Positions 1-9,437 of a stretch of DNA of 64,000 nucleotides are shown in pieces. Positions within the stretch are counted from its first letter, which is position 1. Each line of letters opens with the position of its first letter. A program made the position numbers and the translations under genes. The notes under the pieces were generated by a model. The model ran no database searches. It was given only the letters and a program-made list of their open reading frames with translations, and was not told the DNA's origin. This DNA comes from CAKAHY01 sp963522175 (GTDB lineage Bacteria; Bacillota; Clostridia; Lachnospirales; Lachnospiraceae), in the NCBI GenBank assembly GCA_963522175.1, contig CAUQXC010000003.1:315188-379187 (forward strand). The letters run 5' to 3'.

Positions 1-968
1 GCCTCAAATTTAGGTCTTAAGCTCTTTGCAAGCTTCTTCATATGAGCATTAACCCCGTTTATATCCTTAAAGTATCTCACATGTCTTAACTGATTAAGCT
101 TATCATGCCCTATAGTCTGAAACTTCATTTGATTTTTAATATCGGCTATATTGTTCTTGCTTGTGGCTATAGCGGAAATACCCGCACCCGCAAAGCTTAT
201 CTTTGAAGTAGATAAAAACTCATAAACCATATCTTCATTTCCGGCTTTTTTACACTCGGAAAGTATATCCAAAACTTCGTCCTTCTCGTCATATAAGTGA
301 TGAACAACATAGGCATTATCCCAGTAAATTCTGAAATCCTTTGCAGCAGGCTTTAAATTTGCAAGTCTTTTAACAACCTCATCCGAATAGGAATTTCCCG
401 TAGGGTTTGAATATTTCGGAACGCACCAGATACCCTTAATGCTTTCGTCTGTTGCCACAAGTCTTTCAACCATATCCATATCCGGACCGTCTGAAAGCAT
501 AGGAACATTAATGTTTTCTATACCGAAAAACTGCGTAATGGCAAAATGTCTGTCATATCCCGGAACAACACACAAGAATTTAATCTTATCAAGTTTGCAC
601 CACGGAGTACTTCCCATAACACCGTGAGTATAAGACCTTGATACAGTATCATACATAATATTCAATGAAGAGTTTCCGTATATTATAATGTTTTCGGCAT
701 CTACATCCACTATCTGTGCCATAAGCTTTCTTGCCGCAGGAATTCCCTCCAAAAGCCCGTAGTTTCTGCAATCAAAGTTTGTATCATCCTTAAACTCCTC
801 AAGCAAAGCTCTTGCTATATCATCCGATAAATCAAGCTGATCCGGACTCGGCTTACCTCTGCTCATATCAAGTTTAAGATTTTTTTCTTTTGCTTCTTCA
901 TACTCCTTGTTCAAGGTTTCCTTTAAAGCCTCCAACTCGGCTTTGGATAAATTCTTATACTCACTCAT
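1..968 (-). CDS. Aminotransferase class I, MocR-type aspartate aminotransferase family (3' end outside window)
   Basis: The reading frame starts at ATG 968-966 behind a GGAGGAGT ribosome site and runs off the left edge, so about 322 N-terminal residues of an expected 420-430 are visible. The N-terminal motif DMSRGKPSPDQLDLS and the later FLSTSKISFAGAG stretch, which contains the likely PLP-binding lysine, are typical of the PLP fold-type I subgroup often annotated as 'aminotransferase' (Pfam Aminotran_MocR). Members that have been studied act as aspartate aminotransferases (inter-conversion of aspartate/2-oxoglutarate and oxaloacetate/glutamate); that substrate is inferred here. The protein is cytosolic. 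It lies just downstream of the tRNA pair, separated from it by a terminator. Confidence 0.85.
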   Translation of the reverse strand, partial: MSEYKNLSKAELEALKETLNKEYEEAKEKNLKLDMSRGKPSPDQLDLSDDIARALLEEFKDDTNFDCRNYGLLEGIPAARKLMAQIVDVDAENIIIYGNSSLNIMYDTVSRSYTHGVMGSTPWCKLDKIKFLCVVPGYDRHFAITQFFGIENINVPMLSDGPDMDMVERLVATDESIKGIWCVPKYSNPTGNSYSDEVVKRLANLKPAAKDFRIYWDNAYVVHHLYDEKDEVLDILSECKKAGNEDMVYEFLSTSKISFAGAGISAIATSKNNIADIKNQMKFQTIGHDKLNQLRHVRYFKDINGVNAHMKKLAKSLRPKFE

Positions 969-999
969 AATGTTACTCCTCCATCCACAAATATCATAT

Positions 1000-1036
1000 T
1001 AAAAGAAAAAGACAGGTAAGTAAGCTTCCCTGTCCT
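1000..1036 (-). terminator. Rho-independent terminator of the tRNA operon
   Basis: On the minus strand GACAGG (complement of 1029-1034) and CCTGTC (complement of 1011-1016) form a 6-bp stem, followed by a run rich in T (TTTTTCTTTT). It sits immediately 3' of tRNA-Met and upstream of the aminotransferase gene, so it should end tRNA transcription. Confidence 0.7.
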
Positions 1037-1042
1037 AAATAG

Positions 1043-1116
1043 TAGCGGAAGGGAGACTTGAACTCTCGACACCACGGGTATGAACCGTGTGCTCTAGCCA
1101 ACTGAGCTATTCCGCC
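1043..1116 (-). tRNA. tRNA-Met (anticodon CAT), elongator type
   Basis: A 74-nt cloverleaf on the minus strand. The acceptor stem is GGCGGAA/TTCCGCT with a G1-U72 wobble, discriminator base A. The anticodon loop is TTCATAC, giving CAT. The T-loop is TTCAAGT. There is one A-C mismatch in the T stem. The paired first base argues against initiator tRNA, which has an unpaired 1-72 position. CCA is not encoded. Confidence 0.9.
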
Positions 1117-1142
1117 ATATGTCGTTTATTGTCAAAAAAAAA

Positions 1143-1215
1143 TGGGACCAATAGGGCTCGAACCTATGACCCTCTGCTTGTAAGGCAGATGCTCTCCCAG
1201 CTGAGCTATGATCCC
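1143..1215 (-). tRNA. tRNA-Val (anticodon TAC)
   Basis: A 73-nt cloverleaf on the minus strand. The acceptor stem is GGGATCA/TGGTCCC, the D-arm is AGCTCAGCTGGGAGAGC, the anticodon stem-loop TCTGC-CTTACAA-GCAGA gives anticodon TAC, and the T-arm carries GGTTCGAGCC. It is the first gene of a two-tRNA transcript, 26 bp upstream of tRNA-Met. CCA is not encoded. Confidence 0.95.
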
Positions 1216-1237
1216 AAGGTTTTTTCAACGCTTGTTA

Positions 1238-1266
1238 AGTATATAAAATAAGTGGTAAATTGTCAA
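1238..1266 (-). promoter_or_regulatory. Sigma-A promoter of the tRNA-Val/tRNA-Met operon
   Basis: The minus strand carries a perfect -35 box TTGACA (complement of 1261-1266), a 17-bp spacer and a -10 box TATACT (complement of 1238-1243). The tRNA-Val 5' end begins about 22 bp further on, a sensible distance for a short leader. Confidence 0.8.
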
Positions 1267-1285
1267 TACTTTTTTTCAAAAAAGC

Positions 1286-1780
1286 TTATCTTTTATAACA
1301 GCAAAAACTGTAGTCTATTCCCACTGTCTCGCAGTCCTCTCCTTTCCTGTTGTAAACTAAAGTTAAACTGCCTTCATCTATATCAGGAAAAAAGGTATCG
1401 GCTTCAAATTCCTTTTCTATATAACTTATATAAAAGGTGTCGGCATATTCTTTAAACTGCTCATATACGCTTGCACCTCCGCAAATAAATATTTTTTCAT
1501 CCGGATTTTTTGAAGCATAAGAAAGTACCTCTTCTACACTGTTCATGATAAGAGCACCCTCCATCTCGACGTTTTTTCTTGTCAAAACTATATTCTTTCT
1601 GCTCGGAAGCGGTCTTTTCGGAAAGCTCATATACGTATTATAGCCTACAACTATGGTATTTCCCTTTGTTATATCTTTAAAATATTTAAGATCCTCCGGT
1701 ATATGACAAAGCAAATTATTCTTATTCCCTATGGCTCTTTTTTCTCTTGTCATCGCCACTATGATGTATATATTTTCCAT
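1286..1780 (-). CDS. folA: Dihydrofolate reductase
   Basis: Reduces dihydrofolate to tetrahydrofolate with NADPH, regenerating the cofactor used by thymidylate synthase encoded just upstream. The 164-residue protein begins MENIYIIVAM, with the substrate-site pattern IGNKNNLLCHIPEDLKYFK, the NADPH-site GYNTYMSFP and the late FICGGASVYEQF stretch, all in the order expected for DHFR. The ATG at 1780 is chosen over an in-frame TTG 15 bp upstream because the AAGGAG ribosome site lies inside that extension. It is the last gene of a minus-strand operon, 41 bp after thyA. Confidence 0.95.
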   Translation of the reverse strand: MENIYIIVAMTREKRAIGNKNNLLCHIPEDLKYFKDITKGNTIVVGYNTYMSFPKRPLPSRKNIVLTRKNVEMEGALIMNSVEEVLSYASKNPDEKIFICGGASVYEQFKEYADTFYISYIEKEFEADTFFPDIDEGSLTLVYNRKGEDCETVGIDYSFCCYKR

Positions 1781-1821
1781 ACTTCTCCTTTTCAAAATAT
1801 ACCTTCTCGATTCCTTCCGTC

Positions 1822-2658
1822 TTATATCGCCATATCAAACTTAAAATTCGGCTCCTCGGGCTCGTAGCCTTCTATTTTAAAATCATCTATATCAAAATCA
1901 TAAAAGTTTGTCTTATCTGTATCCAAAACAAGTCTAAGTTTATCTCCGTCCGCCTGTCCATGCCTTTCAAGCATCTCCTTAACCGCGGCAATATGTCTGT
2001 CATAAATATGAGCATTTTGCACATAATGGCAGAATTTGCCGGGTTTAAGCCCCAAGTGTTTCGCAACCATCATCTGAAGCGCCACATATTGCAACTTGTT
2101 TATAACATTTGCGACAGGAACGTCGGACGAACGCTGTATTAAAGTCATATCAAGCAAAGTTCCCCTAACCGACCAATGCGTTTCCATTGCACAGGGATAA
2201 AGCCCGCCGCTTTCCTCAAAGTCGGCATACTGATACAGATTAATTATATGTCTTCTTCCGTAAGGCTGCTTTTTAAGACCTTCCAAAAGCTTATTCATGA
2301 GATCGTATTTTTTCACGGTCGCCCCGTATCTGCAACCTATTGTTCTTGTTTTATCGACTTCCCATTCATCCCACCATGTAATACCGTACTTATCGACAAG
2401 CAGTTCAAGATCGTTACTCTGATCCTTATATATCCATAAAATTTCTTTTATAGCCGATTTCCAAGCCATTCTTCTTAAGGTCAAAATCGGGAATTCTCCC
2501 TTTTCGAGATCAAACTCTTCAAAGACCTGATTAACAAAGTATGTATGACTTGGCGTTCCGTCACTGTATTTAGGTCTGACACTCTCGCCTAAGGTAGTAT
2601 TCTTTTCTTCAAGAATTCTCGTACAAAGTTCTTTAAACAATCTGTCCGCCTTTGTCAT
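1822..2658 (-). CDS. thyA: Thymidylate synthase
   Basis: Methylates dUMP to dTMP using methylene-tetrahydrofolate, producing dihydrofolate for FolA. The 278-residue protein has the catalytic cysteine in GGLYPCAMETHW (about C156), the phosphate-binding RSSDVPVAN segment and the C-terminal HIYDRH stretch. The catalytic loop reads LYPCAMETHW rather than the E. coli-like PPCH, as in a divergent clostridial branch. The start has a strong AAAGGAGAG site that overlaps the end of the upstream permease gene (11-bp gap), so the two are probably co-transcribed. Confidence 0.95.
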   Translation of the reverse strand: MTKADRLFKELCTRILEEKNTTLGESVRPKYSDGTPSHTYFVNQVFEEFDLEKGEFPILTLRRMAWKSAIKEILWIYKDQSNDLELLVDKYGITWWDEWEVDKTRTIGCRYGATVKKYDLMNKLLEGLKKQPYGRRHIINLYQYADFEESGGLYPCAMETHWSVRGTLLDMTLIQRSSDVPVANVINKLQYVALQMMVAKHLGLKPGKFCHYVQNAHIYDRHIAAVKEMLERHGQADGDKLRLVLDTDKTNFYDFDIDDFKIEGYEPEEPNFKFDMAI

Positions 2659-2669
2659 AACTCTCTCCT

Positions 2670-3818
2670 TTATCGTTTAAATTTAAAAATCGCAAAGCCT
2701 ATAAGCAGGCAAAGCCCTGTATACAGCGTATACGGCAACAAATAACTTATATCATATACCAGATTAAGATAGTAATATATAGGTGAAAGTCCCTGTATAC
2801 CCTTGTAGCCTATATCTATAAATATAGGAGCACTTATAAGTAAATACAGCAACATAATAGGGATAAGGGAAATAAGTATATTCATATTCCTGAAAACGAG
2901 CCTTAAAAGGCTTGTAAAGGCGATAGCCGAAACAAGAAGCAAACCCATGGCAAGTAGTTGCCTAAGACCTCCCTCTCCCATTTTCATAAGCCATAAAATC
3001 AGCGCCGAAAAAAGTGCAAGATTAAACATTATCGCAAACTGATATGCCAAGGAAAAAAGCCATCTGCTTTTCCTGTCTATCCACACAAAAAGCCCGCTCT
3101 TTTCATCTTGCAAAAAATATATATTTACCGCCATGGCACACAAAACAAGCCACATAGCGACAAGTCCCCTCACCGGTGACAATAGATAGGTTTTTTTATC
3201 CTGTTTTTCTACGTATTCATCACCGTCTATATACGCAAACTTCAATAAGTTCTTATCTATATCCTGCTTATTATAATATTTTTTTAAATCCGTGTCGATC
3301 GCTTTTTTTTCACCGTCATTAAGCTCATTGTAAGATAAAAGCTTATGCATATACTTCTCGTATACTTGGTAGGATATAAAAGGATTTACAGCCTTATAAA
3401 GCTTCTCTCTTGCAAGATTCAATATAGTGGAATTTTCTTTTTCATAAACCTCGATAAGATAATCTCCCTTTGAAAGATACTTATTTATCTTTTCTTCAAT
3501 ATTTTTAGGTAAAATCCATACTGCGTCAAACTTGCCGCTTTTAAGCATAGAGAGCGCTTCATCCTTATTTCTTTCTTCTTTTATAAGAATAATGCTCTCC
3601 TTATCCGTAAGCTCTTTTTTTATTTCATTGTTTATATACGAATTTTCTTCAAGCACAAGAGCTATATGTAAAATTCCGCTCTCCTCTTTTGATACGCTTT
3701 TAAGCCCGAACAAAAGAAGAGGCAATAAAACAAGCATAAGAATAAAGCTGTATCTTTTCAATAATCTCTTATTCAAAAGTATATACCATGTAAAAACTTT
3801 TCCTGCTATTTTTCTCAT
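2670..3818 (-). CDS. ABC-2 type transporter permease (second of pair)
   Basis: A 382-residue integral membrane protein: an N-terminal helix (FILMLVLLPLLLFGL), a long extracellular region of about 170 residues, then roughly five or six hydrophobic helices, the ABC-2/YhgE-like exporter plan. The chosen ATG at 3818 overlaps the TGA of the preceding permease as ATGA, implying translational coupling; an in-frame ATG further upstream lies inside the neighbour and lacks a site. It probably forms a heterodimeric export channel with its neighbour, powered by the ATPase at 5062-5742. The substrate cannot be told from sequence. Confidence 0.8.
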   Translation of the reverse strand: MRKIAGKVFTWYILLNKRLLKRYSFILMLVLLPLLLFGLKSVSKEESGILHIALVLEENSYINNEIKKELTDKESIILIKEERNKDEALSMLKSGKFDAVWILPKNIEEKINKYLSKGDYLIEVYEKENSTILNLAREKLYKAVNPFISYQVYEKYMHKLLSYNELNDGEKKAIDTDLKKYYNKQDIDKNLLKFAYIDGDEYVEKQDKKTYLLSPVRGLVAMWLVLCAMAVNIYFLQDEKSGLFVWIDRKSRWLFSLAYQFAIMFNLALFSALILWLMKMGEGGLRQLLAMGLLLVSAIAFTSLLRLVFRNMNILISLIPIMLLYLLISAPIFIDIGYKGIQGLSPIYYYLNLVYDISYLLPYTLYTGLCLLIGFAIFKFKR

Positions 3819-5035
3819 CTTACCTGCCTTCTTCGCCTGAAAAACAGAGCCAATCCCAAACATATACAAGCTATAAGGTATAATATAAGCTCTTTTTGCA
3901 TATTTCTTCCGACACTTAAACTCTCCTGCATATATTCAAAAGCTATTCTAAGAGGTATATACCTTGAAAGCTTCTGCATAAGCTCCGGAAAAAATGAAAT
4001 CGGATAAAAACAGCCCGAAATGTATGCCGTGCTTATGGCAAGTAAAAGCTGTAGGGATACAGCCGTAAAAAGGTCTCCTATGAACTCGCAAATCATATAT
4101 TGAACAGCCGAGAGCATAAAAACTACAGGCAGGGCTATAAGTATAAACTCAAAAAAGCTCGCATCCGTCACTTCAATTCCCGATACTCCAAAAACCGCAT
4201 AGATAATAGCGGATATTATAAAAATATTCGAAAAAACAAGCAAAAAATATACACAAAATTCGGAGCAAAGCTGCTTAAGCGCACCGGTCCCTCGTGAATA
4301 TAAGATTTTTATCAAAGTATCATCTTTTTTAACTGTTAAAACGCTTGCATTTATACCCATAAGCATTATAAGAAACACCAAAAAGCCTAACAAATAATAC
4401 AAAACCGCACTGATATTATTATATACTGTCAAGCTTGTTACTTCATACATATCATTTCTTTTTAGCACCGTTTTTATAAGCTTTATATTAAGTTCATCCG
4501 TCGCCTTTTGAAGCTCGCCTTTTAAAGCGGGCGAATCGGTAATATATTCCTGCATGGCATATATTGATTTTTCCGCATCCACTATAGTGCTCGTTACCGT
4601 ATCCGCTATTTCCCTTGTTACATCATCGACAAGCCCCACACTGCCGGGCAAAGTAACATAGGTAAGAGGCAGGTTCTCTCCCCTCCCCAAAGCGGCTATA
4701 AATTCGTCATCAAGAAGTATATACGAAATAATTTCTCCTTTTCGCAATTTTTCCTTAGCTTCCTTTTCGGATAAATTCTCAAAGTCCACGCTAAACCTTG
4801 AGGAATCGAGATTTTTCATCATGCTGACACCGAAACCCAAATAGGAGTTTTGCTCCGAGCCCACTATTGCGACCTTTATCTTTGCGGTCTTCTCACTGTC
4901 GTTCAGTTCCCTAAGTACCATATATGCTAAGGTAAACAAGGAAACCGTGAGGACAAGATTAAAAATAAACATTAAAGGAAATAACTTCAAAGCCCTTTTT
5001 AATTGTATTTTAAAATATCTGTATAAGCTTCCCAT
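3815..5035 (-). CDS. ABC-2 type transporter permease (first of pair)
   Basis: A 406-residue membrane protein with the same plan as the next gene: one N-terminal helix (about residues 16-38), a soluble extracellular loop to about residue 215, then a block of hydrophobic helices ending in the basic tail FFRRRRQVR. It resembles ABC-2 permeases that export peptides, lipids or drugs. It is placed 26 bp after the ATPase gene and overlaps the following permease by 4 bp. The two permeases share little obvious identity, so they are better read as a heterodimer than as a recent duplication. Confidence 0.8.
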   Translation of the reverse strand: MGSLYRYFKIQLKRALKLFPLMFIFNLVLTVSLFTLAYMVLRELNDSEKTAKIKVAIVGSEQNSYLGFGVSMMKNLDSSRFSVDFENLSEKEAKEKLRKGEIISYILLDDEFIAALGRGENLPLTYVTLPGSVGLVDDVTREIADTVTSTIVDAEKSIYAMQEYITDSPALKGELQKATDELNIKLIKTVLKRNDMYEVTSLTVYNNISAVLYYLLGFLVFLIMLMGINASVLTVKKDDTLIKILYSRGTGALKQLCSEFCVYFLLVFSNIFIISAIIYAVFGVSGIEVTDASFFEFILIALPVVFMLSAVQYMICEFIGDLFTAVSLQLLLAISTAYISGCFYPISFFPELMQKLSRYIPLRIAFEYMQESLSVGRNMQKELILYLIACICLGLALFFRRRRQVR

Positions 5036-5061
5036 ATACTTATCTCTTTTCTTTGCAGCTT

Positions 5062-5742
5062 TTACTCAAGCATTTTTGCAAGCTCATGCACATCATTCCT
5101 ATACTCATAGCTGTAAAGCTCTCCGTTTTTCAAAAGATAATGCTCGTCACACAAGGACAATTCTCCCAAATCATGTGTGACAAGTATTATAGTTCCTCCG
5201 CTTTTCTTATATTCGTTTATATAAGAGTATATTATGTCCTTACATACAATATCCAGAGCCGCCGACACCTCATCCATCAAGAGTATACGAGGTTTAGAAT
5301 AAAGCGAACATGCAACGGAAAGCCTTTTTTTCATTCCGCCGCTCAATTTATAAACAGGCTTATTTATAAATTCATCTATTTTAAGTAAACTTGCAAGACC
5401 GCTTTTCAATTCCTCTTCCATACTCTTTTTATCGTACCATAAGAGCAGATTGTCCCTTGCGCTTAACTCTTCTATCAAGGGATTTGTCTGAGGTATAAAG
5501 CCTACCAGCTTTCTTCTTAAACTTCCGTTTTCGAGCAAATCCGTCTCGCCTGTACCTATATCATAAATGAAACTTCCGCTTTCCGGTTTTAAAATACCCG
5601 CCAAAACGGAAAGCAGTGTGGTCTTTCCGCTTCCATTACTTCCCAGAATTCCCACACAGCTCCCTTTTTTTATATTTAAATTTATATTGTTTAAAACCGG
5701 TTTATTATCATATTTCTTAGTAATATCCCTAATTTTTATCAT
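5062..5742 (-). CDS. ABC transporter ATP-binding protein
   Basis: A 226-residue nucleotide-binding subunit. The Walker A motif is GSNGSGKTT, the signature LSGGMKKR, the Walker B ILLMDEVSAALD and the switch histidine VTHD. The ATG at 5742 (MIKIRDITKKYDN) is chosen because the longer open frame runs 165 bp into the upstream gene and the family begins here. It should energise the two permeases that follow. It starts 10 bp after the zinc-ribbon gene stop, so all are one operon. Confidence 0.92.
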   Translation of the reverse strand: MIKIRDITKKYDNKPVLNNINLNIKKGSCVGILGSNGSGKTTLLSVLAGILKPESGSFIYDIGTGETDLLENGSLRRKLVGFIPQTNPLIEELSARDNLLLWYDKKSMEEELKSGLASLLKIDEFINKPVYKLSGGMKKRLSVACSLYSKPRILLMDEVSAALDIVCKDIIYSYINEYKKSGGTIILVTHDLGELSLCDEHYLLKNGELYSYEYRNDVHELAKMLE

Positions 5743-5752
5743 TTGAAATACC

Positions 5753-7735
5753 TTAGTATAATGATCCTTGCTTGAAGTAGGAAATAAAGCCGGTGAGTTC
5801 CTCAGGAACTCCCGCATCTTCAAGTCTTGCGACAAGCTCATCAAAATCAAAGTCTTTAATCCATTCATTCTGTTCCGAGCTGTCTGACATATCAACAGTT
5901 TCCACATCAGGCTCTTTTACTTCCTTTTTAGCGGAAGTCTTTGCTTCAGATACCAATGTAGCAAAATTCTTGTCATTATACTTGAAGTCCACTTTAAGTG
6001 TTGCCTCTTTTTGATTTGACACCAAATCTACATTGAAGCTTGAATCGTTAATATCGATAAGACTGCTTCCATACATCTCAGAATCTACACTAGGCTTTAT
6101 ATCGGCGTTAAGTTTAATATCGGTACCCGACTTGAACTCAAGCGTATTAAGTGTAATATCCGCAGTCTTTTCATCATCATTAATAAGCTCAAACTCACCG
6201 CTTATTGCCTTTCCTTTCATTTCTCCGCTTCCTTCAACGGCAAAGCTCGAACCCTCACTGACAACTTCATACAAAAGACCGAATTTTTTACCATTTGTAG
6301 GCATCTTATAATTAAGTGTAAAGGTTTCTTCATCAGTATCAGGATTCAGTGCGGTAATTTCTCTTCCTACAACCTTATTTCCGGCAATAAAGATATTTGA
6401 GGTTCCTCCGAAACCTTCCGTTTCAAGTTCCTCATCCAATTTTTCTATGAACTTATCATAAGCCTCATCAGCAGTAAGTTCGTCACCTAAGCCCTGTCCT
6501 TCAGAATACAGAAGAGATGTCTCGTAGAATGCCTTTACAACTCTTTCAAGCTCCTTATCCTTTTTCATCTCTTCCTTCATTTTTTCAACAACTTCGACAA
6601 ACTTTTCGTCATCAAACACTGCCTCATACTTATTTACCTTTTGTTTGATTCCCGCAACCTCTATCTCCTCGGCGGTCTTCTTAACTTCCTTTACAGCCTC
6701 AAGATACATAGGCAAATACTTGTTGAGCACTTTTTTAAGATCCTCACTCTTAGGCAAGGTATCTTTTAAGTCTTTGTTTCTGTATATACTGTCAAATACT
6801 TCCTGATTATCTTCATCAAACTGTAACTCCAAAGCCTTTTCCGCAAAGTCAGGCATGTCGATAATCATTTTTTCCATATCCATGTATAAAGTAGGGTTCA
6901 ATATAACCTTATCATTAATGTTAAAGGTAATATCCGCTCCCATCTTATCATCATCAAAATCAAGTGCATAGTTTAAGCCGATAGAATCAAGCCAGCTTAA
7001 ATCAGTATCACCGCCATAGCCGCTACTTGAGTACTCCTCGTACAATTCTTTAGCTTCATCGCTCCAGCTTAATTTAACACTTGCATCCACATGTTGGTCA
7101 TACGCCTTATCCAACTGCTCCAGATATTCATCATAAAACTTTGCAAACTTATCTACCTGTTCTTTTATAACCTTTTTTTCGGTCTTTACATACACATCTT
7201 TAGGTGAAGCAAACATCATCCCTATACTATTACCAAAAACGGTTACACACAATATCAAAAGTACAACAACTGCACCTATACCTGCAAACAATCCTATAGG
7301 AGGCTTCTTAGACTTTGCTGCACTACTTGTACCTGAAGGGATTGCAGACGCTGTACCCGAAGGAACGGCAGATCCGCCTACAGCACCCGATGTACTCGTA
7401 GGAATAGAGATTCCACCTGTTGAGCCCGACGATGTGCTCGTAGGAATAGAAAAGCCTCCCGCAGAACCTGTATTTTCCTTATCAGCATCATCTTTTTTCA
7501 AAAGGCTGACCTTGGATTCGCCGGTCTCAGCAGTTTCAGTAGCTTCGACAGTTCCCGTACTCTCAACCGTTTCTGTAGCTTCAACAGCCTCGACAGCTTC
7601 TGTACTCTCAGCAGTTTCCGTACTCTCGGTAGTTTCAACAGTTTCAACAACAGTCTCATTTTCTAACTTTTGTCCGCACTCAGGGCAAAAAGAGGCATTC
7701 TCCATTGTCTCCTGCCCACAATTTTTACATTTCAT
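5753..7735 (-). CDS. Zinc-ribbon, single-pass membrane protein with low-complexity linker
   Basis: A 660-residue protein. Residues 1-25 form a zinc ribbon (CKNCGQ...CPECGQ). Residues about 30-75 are a repetitive E/T/V/S stretch (TVE, TES, AVE units) and residues about 90-140 a G/S/T/P linker. One transmembrane helix (IGLFAGIGAVVVLLILCVTVFG) sits near residue 150, and a long, lysine/aspartate-rich extracellular domain follows. The ATG at 7735 follows AAAGGAGT. The topology resembles zinc-ribbon-anchored clostridial surface proteins. It heads the ABC-exporter operon and may be an accessory or substrate-sensing partner of that exporter; this is inference from position only. Confidence 0.75.
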   Translation of the reverse strand: MKCKNCGQETMENASFCPECGQKLENETVVETVETTESTETAESTEAVEAVEATETVESTGTVEATETAETGESKVSLLKKDDADKENTGSAGGFSIPTSTSSGSTGGISIPTSTSGAVGGSAVPSGTASAIPSGTSSAAKSKKPPIGLFAGIGAVVVLLILCVTVFGNSIGMMFASPKDVYVKTEKKVIKEQVDKFAKFYDEYLEQLDKAYDQHVDASVKLSWSDEAKELYEEYSSSGYGGDTDLSWLDSIGLNYALDFDDDKMGADITFNINDKVILNPTLYMDMEKMIIDMPDFAEKALELQFDEDNQEVFDSIYRNKDLKDTLPKSEDLKKVLNKYLPMYLEAVKEVKKTAEEIEVAGIKQKVNKYEAVFDDEKFVEVVEKMKEEMKKDKELERVVKAFYETSLLYSEGQGLGDELTADEAYDKFIEKLDEELETEGFGGTSNIFIAGNKVVGREITALNPDTDEETFTLNYKMPTNGKKFGLLYEVVSEGSSFAVEGSGEMKGKAISGEFELINDDEKTADITLNTLEFKSGTDIKLNADIKPSVDSEMYGSSLIDINDSSFNVDLVSNQKEATLKVDFKYNDKNFATLVSEAKTSAKKEVKEPDVETVDMSDSSEQNEWIKDFDFDELVARLEDAGVPEELTGFISYFKQGSLY

Positions 7736-7948
7736 AATACTCCTTTCATATACCTTTAAATATGATATAAAACCGTTTTCCAGCGATTTTATTAGTAACA
7801 TTATAGCTTAATTATGCGCTGTTAGTCAAGAAAACTGTATAAACTATATTAAAGGGTTTTTTATTATAGTTTTTTACTTAACAAGTATTTTACTCCCGAT
7901 ATTCTAAGATGGACTTGTAACTAAATACATACTACAGGAGAAAATGAT

Positions 7949-9421
7949 ATGAAAAAGAAAAATTTATTTGTTTTAAGTTTAAGTTCATTAACCATTGCCG
8001 CCTTATCCGCAGGAGTAGCGGCGGCAAACACAAACAATGTATCTTCTGCAAATATTACAACTCAAAGTAATAATGAAATTGCAGATAGTCCGCTTGCTGA
8101 AAATGTTGCCGCTAAAAGCCAATTCTTTTTGGAAATACAGGACAGTACCGGAAAGATTTTGGAAACCGTCCCTTTAGGAAGCGCAACTCACGTAGGCTTC
8201 AACCCCAACTATTACTTTAGCGACTTTTCCGACAAGCTTAACTCTATAGGAAATGTTCTTCTCAGCAGCATGAGGAGTAGCGAAAACAACTCCTATACAC
8301 TCGTAGGTACACGTGTGGGTAAGCTTATAATAAAGGACAGAACTACAGGAAGTGAAAACGAAAGCTATTACAAGGTTTACACTCCTAACGAAAACTTCTC
8401 ACAGCAAAAGGTCACATACACTCTTCCCGATATAAATACCGAAGAATATCATTACGGCTATGCAAACGGAGAAGCTATAGATCATAATATGCTTACCGTG
8501 ACCGTACCGAACAATGAAGCAACAAAAAACACAGTTATATATAAATATTCCGTCGGCACGAAAGGCTTGGCGGAAAGCATAATGCCTCAAATAAGAAAAA
8601 TTAAGATACAAAAGGGACAGAGTATTAATCTTGATATGTTAAGAACAGCTATAGATTTCGGCAATAATAAGGACAAGGTTAGCAGCATAGAGCCGGTAAG
8701 TCCTCTTGCTTCGATTGATACAAATACCTTAGGAACATATACCATGACTTTTCGTGCAGATTATATAGACCATTCCTTCAAGACCTTTACGCTCAATATA
8801 TATGTGGTGGAAAAAAAAGATATTCCCGGAAATAATATGGCTGAAAGAGAGAATTCTATAGAAATTCACAGTCCGAGCAATGCCGACAAGGGTAATAAAA
8901 ATCATGGCGGTAACAACGGCGGTTCAAGAAAAAGAGGCGGTGGCGGCAACGGTGGCGGCAGTTCAAGAAATAACAAAAATTCCGGAAACAGCCTTCCTTC
9001 ATACGTTATAAGAGGCGGAAAATGGCTCAACTCATCAGGAAGGTGGAGTTACACAAACTCGAGAAAATATAAGAATGAATGGGCGGCTATAGAAAATCCT
9101 TTTGCAGACAGCAAAAAAGGACAAAGAAGCTTCGATTGGTTCAGATTTGACGAAAACGGATATATGCTCACAGGCTGGTACAAGGACGAGAAGGGTAAAT
9201 ACTACTTCTTAAACAATGTATCGGAAGGCAGCATGGGAGCAATGTTTACATCTTGGCATTGGATAAAAGATGAAAGCGACGGAAAAATGAAATGTTATTT
9301 CTTTAACACCGTATCTGACGGTAGCATGGGGGCACTTCTTCAAAACACAAAAACTCCGGACGGATATAGCGTGAATGAAAAGGGTGAATGGGTAGTAAAC
9401 GGTGTAGTTCAGATAAAATAA
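7949..9421 (+). CDS. Secreted protein with C-terminal cell-wall-binding (choline-binding-like) repeats
   Basis: A 490-residue exported protein. Residues 1-26 are a signal peptide (KKK, hydrophobic core, AAA). The middle region, to about residue 300, resembles no family I can name but includes a bacterial Ig-like segment (LDMLRTAIDFGN ... LGTYTMTFRADYID). A glycine/asparagine-rich linker with RKRGGGGNGGGSS follows, and then aromatic repeats such as GWYKDEKGKYYFLN and SWHWIKDESDGKMKCYFFN, the pattern of choline/cell-wall-binding repeats. An AGGAG site precedes the ATG. It is probably anchored non-covalently to wall polymers. Confidence 0.8.
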   Translation: MKKKNLFVLSLSSLTIAALSAGVAAANTNNVSSANITTQSNNEIADSPLAENVAAKSQFFLEIQDSTGKILETVPLGSATHVGFNPNYYFSDFSDKLNSIGNVLLSSMRSSENNSYTLVGTRVGKLIIKDRTTGSENESYYKVYTPNENFSQQKVTYTLPDINTEEYHYGYANGEAIDHNMLTVTVPNNEATKNTVIYKYSVGTKGLAESIMPQIRKIKIQKGQSINLDMLRTAIDFGNNKDKVSSIEPVSPLASIDTNTLGTYTMTFRADYIDHSFKTFTLNIYVVEKKDIPGNNMAERENSIEIHSPSNADKGNKNHGGNNGGSRKRGGGGNGGGSSRNNKNSGNSLPSYVIRGGKWLNSSGRWSYTNSRKYKNEWAAIENPFADSKKGQRSFDWFRFDENGYMLTGWYKDEKGKYYFLNNVSEGSMGAMFTSWHWIKDESDGKMKCYFFNTVSDGSMGALLQNTKTPDGYSVNEKGEWVVNGVVQIK

Positions 9422-9437
9422 ATTTTATTAACAAGTG

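Noticed and set aside
7434..7811. Plus-strand open frame of 125 codons opposite the zinc-ribbon gene
   Set aside because: It mirrors the E/T/V/S low-complexity repeat of the real gene; no ribosome site and a Ser/Val-only composition.
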